A DNA stretch of 64,000 nucleotides from Theobroma cacao (taxonomy: Eukaryota; Streptophyta; Magnoliopsida; Malvales; Malvaceae): the NCBI RefSeq assembly GCF_000208745.1, contig NC_030856.1, positions 726,354 to 790,353 on the forward strand, written 5' to 3'. Shown piece by piece: positions 57,516 through 64,000 of this stretch. Numbering within the stretch: the first letter of the stretch is position 1; each line of letters starts with the position of its first letter. A program made the translations under genes and the position numbers. The notes beneath the pieces are model-generated. The model did no database searches, was not told the DNA's origin, and saw nothing but the letters and a program-made list of their open reading frames with translations.

Positions 57516-59704
57516 TCTAAATTTTCTTATTCAATTTTTAGTTCTATTTGTAATGAATAATCCCTCTCCCTTAACTATTTTTCTTTCTCAAACGTTTACG
57601 AGAATAACGATAAAACTCAAGATTAATTAAGTATTTTGAAAAAAAAAGAAAAATAATAATAAGACCGACACGTTTGCGTTCAAATTATCTATTGGTAGTA
57701 TTAATCTAATTTTTTAAAACTTGTTGATACATGACTAAAATTCAGTCTAATCTTTCGTAAAATGATTGGTGAGAAGATAGTTCTCGAAACCTTTGAATTC
57801 TTGACTTTGAATGTATCAAAATTTTCAAAGTACATAATTTTTTCTTCATGATAGCTTTTATGACTCTAATTTTTTTGTGCCTCCAAGTGACCAAACATAA
57901 TGGAAGTCAACTAACATCTAACTATAGACTTTTACCAACCCATGACCCCATAATTTGTATTGCCACTAAAAAGTTAATTTTTTTAATTAATGCTTGTGCT
58001 TTTTATATTAAGTTTTATTATATTTTGATTTAAATAATTATTATAGAGGTTTTATTATATTAACGATTACAAGTTTGTTGTAATGTTTACAAGTTTTATT
58101 GTGTTTTAAATTAAATAATGATCATAGGTATTATTATATCGACGTTTACGAGTTTTTTATTGTGTATAAATAATTTTTTTAATGGATGGTTATAAAAATT
58201 ATTAAAAATTTACTTTTTTTAAAAAAATTTCAAAAAGTCGACCTGCACGGCTAGATGAATATTCTTAATAAGTTTTTATTTACGAGTACATAAATGATTA
58301 AAATTACGTAATTACTACAAAATACATTTCTCTTTTAGAAAAAATATGGTGGGAGTCCGGGAAAGGCATCATTGTGATTGAAAAACAACCAAAATCATTT
58401 CAACTTGAGTAGGGATTTGCAAATTGCTTGGTCAACTCTTTCAAATTCGTTTCATAATCATTAATCTTATACTACCATCTAAACCTAATAATGATTGAAA
58501 CTCGTAAATTTGTTGGTAAAATCATGATACTATATCTTGACAATTTTGTAGTTGTAACTTATACAATAATAATGAATCGAAACTTATTCTAGACTCTCTC
58601 GATGTTAAGGTTTTTTTTAATAGAAAATAAATAAAAAAACCAAACAAAAGGTTAAAGATCAAAACAAAAGACAACACTTTTAAACAATTCATTAGCGATC
58701 CAAATTCTTGAACAATACAAGCTCACTCATGACAAAAATAAATAAATAAATCATCTATAATACATTTAAAAGGAAGCCCTAAGAAAGCTTTCCCGTTTAA
58801 CTACGTGTCGGTTCAAAAGATACTTAAAAAGGTTTAACAATATTTTAAAAAAATTAAAATTATATTCATGTGAGTTGTAAAGATATAAGCTCTGCATAGA
58901 CCGTATATGTGAATGTTTGATATTTAACTCATGTATAAGGTACAGGTCATACTCTAATAAGCTAAATACAACACTTGGTGTGATTTTGCTACTTGTAAAA
59001 ACCATGTCAGGTAAGTTTGGCTCGACTCAAGTTGGGTTTAGGTATGTATATTTAAGTTTGAACTTGGTTCGGTTCAATGAACCAATTTTATTAGTAAATA
59101 ATATTTATTAAAATATTTAAATAAAAAATTCAAACTTGATTTTTTAAAAAAATTCAAATAAAAAAAACAAGAAAAAGGTGTTTCAATGAATTGAAAAGTT
59201 GGGATGAGACTATGACCTTTTTCAAATATTCTTCTCTAACCTTATAAAAAAGGTTAAAAGGTCGTACTTGAAATCATAAAAACTATCGTAGTCAACATAT
59301 TAGAAGCAAAAAGATGCAAAAAAGTTGACAAATTGAAAAAAAAAAAAAACAGATATATCCAAGAACAAAAAGAAATAAAAAATGAAATTGAAGAGCCACA
59401 AGTACAAAAATACCCCTCACAGACCAGGCTATATGCCAAAAATTGACTAGGCCTTTTTTGTAATTTCGAACTTTAATCCTGACAACGAGTGGATAATAAT
59501 CTTCAACCCCTTCGGCCCGTATCCGTACGTCGGACACGTAAGCGAAAGAGAATGAGGGCGGCTGAATGGAGGAGTCCACGTGACATTAGAGAAGGACCTC
59601 ATTGGCGGAAAAAGACGAGTGGATGTACGTCAGCATCCACTTAACCGCACCGTAGTTTTCCCCGCATAAATGAATAATTAAAACCCCACCCTTTCCCCGC
59701 CAAC
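57516..59704. other. Intergenic DNA upstream of the Nudix gene
   Basis: AT-rich, no gene recognised. The final 250 bases become GC-richer (CGTACGTCGG, GACACGTAAGCG), consistent with a promoter. Confidence 0.4.
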
Positions 59705-59712
59705 TATAAATA
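59705..59712 (+). promoter_or_regulatory. TATA box of the Nudix gene
   Basis: TATAAATA in a CAACTATAAATACCATG context. Transcription would begin near 59740 and give a noncoding first exon ending at 59942 (CAG/GTAAAG donor). Confidence 0.6.
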
Positions 59713-60000
59713 CCATGCAACTATATCGCACTCTTACAACGCGCCAAACAGCACTATTTTATTATTAAGTTTCCCTCTTCATATTCCCGTTTCAGTCGAG
59801 AAAAAAAAAAAGAAAAAAATCAAAATTGGAATCTGATTCTCTCTTTTTGAATTACTATTATCTTATTTAAATCATTGATTAATCACTGTGAGATTATCCG
59901 TTTTCTAGCTTCGAAAACCGCTGCTGTTCGTCTGTTTAGCAGGTAAAGATCTTATTACGTGGCTTGGCATTGGTTTTTGAATCTTTGCTGATGATTGATT

Positions 60001-60960
60001 TTTTCATTTGAAAATCTCGTTTGAGTGAAAAATGTAGTTAACTCGTTCGGATATAAATTTTTTCCTTTTTTTTTGGGTTTGCCAAACAGAGTTTTCTTTT
60101 TTTCCTTCGTAAGTTATTAAAATATTGAGCCAAGTAGAGTTTTCACATTATCTATATTCTTTCTTTTTGAATTGGATCGAACAGAGTCTTACTCTAGCTC
60201 AGTATTAGTGCTTTGTTTGCTTTATTTTGCTTATTTTTGTGGACGTACGTGCGCATCCATGGTGCATGTGCAAGTACAGCACCGGATTTTGTATGTATTT
60301 ACGTAAGCATGATATATGATGTATGTATGGATGCATGTATATATATATATGTAGGGGTGTATAAATGTATGTATGATATATTTGTGCAAGTACGGCATCG
60401 GGTTATGTATGTATTTACCTAAGCATGATGTGTGATTTATTTTCAATCTATTAATCTATGATGATGATTATTTTTTGAATTTAAAGATCTCGTTTGAGTG
60501 AAAAATATAGTAACTCGTGCGGATATAAAGTTTTCCTTCTTTTCCGGTTTGCCAATCAGAGTTTTCCTTTTTGTCTTCTTAAGTTATTAAAATATGGAGC
60601 CAAACAGAGTTTTCCCATTATCTGTGTTTCTTTCTTTTTGAACTGGATTTAAAAATCAGAGTCTGTCTTAGTGCTTTTATTGCTTATTTTTGTGCACGTG
60701 GGTTCGCAACAAGAGTGCACGTGCAAGTATGGGACTGGATTATGTATATGAATTACGTAAGCATGATGTATGATGTATGTATGCATGTAAGTATATGTAT
60801 GTATGGATGCATGTATGAAAAGTATATATGTAGGGATGTATAAATGTATGTATGATGTATTTGTGCAAGTACGGCACCGGGTTATGTATGTATTTAGGTA
60901 AGCAGGATGTATGATGTATGTATGGATGGGTGTATGAAAAGTATATATGTAGGATGTATA
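60001..60960. repeat. 473-base tandem duplication in the Nudix 5'UTR intron
   Basis: CTCGTTTGAGTGAAAAAT occurs at 60016 and 60489. The two copies share the order GGATATAAA.TTTTCC, GCCAA.CAGAGTTTTC, TTTTTGTG.ACGT, GTGCAAGTA.GG, ACGTAAGCATGAT, then ATGTATG-rich sequence. A third partial GTGCAAGTACGGC block follows in each. Confidence 0.85.
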
Positions 60961-61114
60961 AATGCATGTGTGATGTATTTGTGCAAGTACATACATATGT
61001 ATGCTTGGATGTATTAATATTCAAGGAATTTAGTTTTATTTTTGTTTTGTTATTTTGGTACCTTATCTTATGAATTGATTTTGAGAATTGGATATTTATT
61101 GATGATTGGAGCAG

Positions 61115-64000
61115 ATGTCGATTTCAGTAGATTTGTTGGAGGTAGTTGAAAGCCGTCTGTGCGAAAATGGAGTTTGTCATGTTGAATTGCTTCCTGCGAT
61201 CAATGACGACCATGGAGGTGTCATTGTGGAAATGAAGGAACATATGGACTCTGACACCTTTGTTACTCGGCTCAGAGCTTCCATGCTGAAATGGAAGCAA
61301 CAGGTGAAGTTTGAGATGGATATGTGCTTATTGCTTTGCTGAATGCCCTTAAAAAAGTTTGCTGAGATGCTTGCTAGAATTGAACAATGCAATTTATATG
61401 TGCAAGTTCTTATTTGTTAGTTTTTTTGTAATTTTGATGGAACATAATTGGGAGATAAGTCTAATATTGAATTGTTTTTAGCTGACCTCAACTTCTGAGT
61501 GTTCATCCAGAGCCAACAATTTTACTCTGTTGAGGATTTTTCTAAAGTAGCAAAGAGGAAGTTTGGTTTTATTTAGATTCTGAACTAGCTATCTAAGTGA
61601 TCGATTGATGTTTTGTGGTGATTGTGATGTGAATAAAATGAACATATCTTTTCTTCAATAATTGCTGCTACTGTACAGTTGAGGATTGTTAGTTGCATAA
61701 TCGAGTTATTAATCATCCTCCAGAAATGTGATGAAAGGTCGACTTTTTAAGTTTCTTTGTTTGACTTTTATCAGTATATTCATATTATTTGGATTTTAAT
61801 ATGCAGGGTAAAAGGGGAGTCTGGATTAAATTGCCTATTGGACTAGTACATCTTGTTGAAACTGTAGTGAAGGTAATCTATACTCATGTTTTTCCATTGC
61901 CTAGTCTCAACTTGTAGAGTAAAACTTCGGATATATGTTTTAGCTTCATTTGGATATTGACCTTTGATATTGTTGACTATTGTCTGTTGCCCATTTTATC
62001 TCTTGATATTGATTATTATGATGTCTTGACTGTCAAGTTCTGTTTGAAACACATCACATTGATTTTAGGAGGGGTTTTGGTACCACCATGCTGAACCAAG
62101 TTACCTCATGCTCGTTTATTGGATTCCAAAGACACCTAACACTATCCCTGCAAATGCAACACACCGAGTAGGTGTTGGTTCAATTATCTTGAATGATAAA
62201 AGAGAGGTACTCACTTAACTTCAGTTTGCTTTACTTTAAAAAAAAAAGAAAAAAAAGATTATTTGATTGTTTTTACAGCGAATTTAGAACTTGTTAATTG
62301 GTTTTCTTCCCTTTGGTACTTCCTGCTAAAATTTTCATTTGAATCTGGCCGGTGGTTAGATATCTGACAATATTCTAGAGGACACATTTTCTAATAGATT
62401 ATATGTATAATGTATCCCTTACAGGCAATTGCTTTCCAAAGGTTTCACACATTTGAATATTCAAACTTCTAATCTATGTCATCAAATTAACTGTGAACCC
62501 AATAGATAGATGCAATATTCAACCCAATAAGTTCACTGTAACTGATGCAGCAGTTCAGAAGTTCATGCTTACATCTAAATGGAGTTCCTTTCCACAGACT
62601 CACACGCTGTTTATCATCAGAGTTTTTTCAGCAGAAACTCTTAACGTTTTTTATTACCTATGAGTGTAACCCCACAATCTAGCTTTCTTCTCAAGCGTAC
62701 TCATATTATAAGTGGTGATGGTATAGGTTTAACTATTGTTTTGAGATCAACCTGGTTGTTTCATAGCCGGTTCTAAATCTGAATCCTCTTGGCTGATAGG
62801 TGCTTACAGTTCAGGAAAAAAGTGGTCGATTTCACGGAGCAGGCTTATGGAAAATTCCTACTGGAGTTGTTGATGAGGTAGTCCCAGTGTGTCATCATGA
62901 GGATCTCCTAAAAACTTAACTTTGTGTTGCTATCAAATAATAAATGAGCTCTTCTACATACAGGGTGAGGACATATTTACGGCTGCTGTAAGAGAAGTAA
63001 AAGAAGAGACAGGAGTAAGTGATGAGTGTGTATAAACATATGTTGTTCTTACAACTAGTATTACATACGAGTGTTAATGGCTTTGTGAAAACCACTAATT
63101 TTTCCTTTTTCAGGTTGACACAGAGTTTGTGGAGGTCCTCGGATTCAGGTATGCCATGCTTACTCATCATGGATAACTTTTCCCATGTGTGTGGATTATT
63201 CATAATCATGTCTTTGAATTTTTCAAGGGTTCTTCACACTTTGTTGACATTGCTTTTCCCAGATTTATATAAGTTTTAGTACCCTATCATACTCCCGCCT
63301 TTAATGAATTCTTTGTTTTGACATCCCGTTCTTATATTCAGACAATCACACAAGACATTCTTCGGCAAGTCAGATCTACTTTTCTTATGCATGTTGCGTC
63401 CACTATCGTTTGACATCGAGACACAAGAGCTGGAAATTGAAGCAGCCCAGGTACAACTCATATTTCCTTCATTCATTACCCTGAATCAAGACTACGTATA
63501 AGTATACCACCACTTTTCAGAAACCTGATGCATGTAGGCCTGCCATTTATTTTCTACAATATTAACCAACACAAGATTGCCAATAATTGCAGTAAAGCCC
63601 CTTTCCTTCCTGCCTTGATTGCAGTTAATCTTCAGAACCTGACTGAAAATGAAAAGATATTATACTCCTGTCCACACCATATGCCTGCCTCTGATTGTTA
63701 TCTATTAATTTAGCCTTTGTTGCTCTCTGGGTGAATGTTCACTAAGAATGAGGAAGCCAGGATTTCCATACATGCATTTGCTAAACATCTTTCTTCTCCC
63801 GTGTTTGCCCTTTGTTCTCCGCAGTGGATGCCATTTGAAGAATATGCAGCCCAACCTTCCGGCCAGAAGAATGAGCTTTTCAGATACGTAAATCAAGTAT
63901 GCTTAGCAAAGTTAGGCAGAGGCTATGGTGGGTTTTCTCCACAGCCTACCATATCAATGTTCTGTGACTGCGCCCAACCAACCTACCTTTATTTGAACAA
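61115..64000 (+). CDS. Nudix hydrolase, NUDT2-like (3' end beyond window)
   Basis: Pyrophosphohydrolase of the plant short-Nudix group (NUDT2/5/6/7/10); family members hydrolyse ADP-ribose and/or NADH. Coding exons in phase: 61115-61303, 61807-61872, 62069-62206, 62800-62877, 62964-63014, 63114-63148, 63342-63450, 63825-64000 (open at the window edge), about 280 residues visible. The ATG lies exactly at the acceptor of a 1172-base 5'UTR intron (59943-61114). The Nudix box GX5EX7REUXEEXGU is complete at residues 153-175 (exons 5-7), with the metal-binding REVKEET core, so catalysis is expected. The N-terminal half (GVWIKLPI, EGFWYHHAE..YLMLVYWIP) is the preNudix domain of this plant group. Assignment to NUDT2 rather than NUDT10 is tentative. 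Confidence 0.93.

Noticed and set aside
60213..61024. His/Tyr/Ile-rich frames of 69-115 codons
   Set aside because: Translations of ATGTATG-type simple repeats within the leader intron.
1..64000. Search for a CRISPR array, toxin-antitoxin pair, NLR cluster or metabolite gene cluster
   Set aside because: The window is plant nuclear DNA with ordinary single-copy genes; none of these patterns was seen. I could not run tRNAscan or Infernal, so small structured RNAs other than miR156 may be missed.

Overview
This is a nuclear genomic segment of a flowering plant, most likely a eudicot. Genes carry many short GT-AG introns, the intergenic DNA is AT-rich, and the families are typical of dicots (L-type lectin receptor kinase, early nodulin-like protein, LEC1-type NF-YB, miR156). 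The species cannot be fixed from sequence alone. I rebuilt exon structures by joining conserved protein segments across splice sites and checking that the reading phase closes.

Left part (1-15.9 kb): the 3' part of an RsmB/NOL1-NOP2-Sun type RNA m5C methyltransferase gene (+). Then a tandem duplication of about 3.5-3.8 kb (about 3596-7380 and 7386-10915). Each copy carries an intronless IWS1-like (TFIIS N-domain) gene on the minus strand and the promoter plus first codons of a PARN-type poly(A) ribonuclease gene on the plus strand. Only the second copy continues into a complete PARN gene (10836-14743). The two IWS1-like copies carry different nonsense codons. A GPI-anchored early nodulin-like phytocyanin (-) follows, converging with PARN.

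Middle part (16-46.4 kb): a fold-back MITE, a MIR156-family hairpin (+), LecRK-S.7-like kinase (-), a 1793-residue plant INCENP (WYRD-like, -), NMNAT (+) divergent from INCENP, a LEC1-type NF-YB gene (-), and a SIRT6-class sirtuin SRT1 (-). From memory, the order SRT1 / NMNAT / WYRD / LecRK-S.7 / MIR156h also occurs on Arabidopsis chromosome 5 (At5g55760 to At5g55835). This supports the identities and suggests an old conserved block. NF-YB6 (L1L) and NUDT2 neighbour one another elsewhere on that chromosome.

Right part (46.4-64 kb): about 8 kb of AT-rich repeat DNA with a truncated Ty3/gypsy element (one LTR, primer binding site, start of gag), a phosphoglycerate-mutase-like gene (-), a second fold-back MITE, and a Nudix hydrolase (NUDT2-like, +) that runs off the window end. 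It has a long 5'UTR intron containing a tandem duplication.

Functional theme: NMNAT makes NAD, SRT1 consumes NAD during histone deacetylation, and the Nudix enzyme belongs to a family that hydrolyses ADP-ribose or NADH. Three NAD-linked genes therefore lie within about 31 kb. I see no bacterial-type system, CRISPR array or biosynthetic cluster. The most unusual local structure is the IWS1/PARN tandem duplication with complementary decay.
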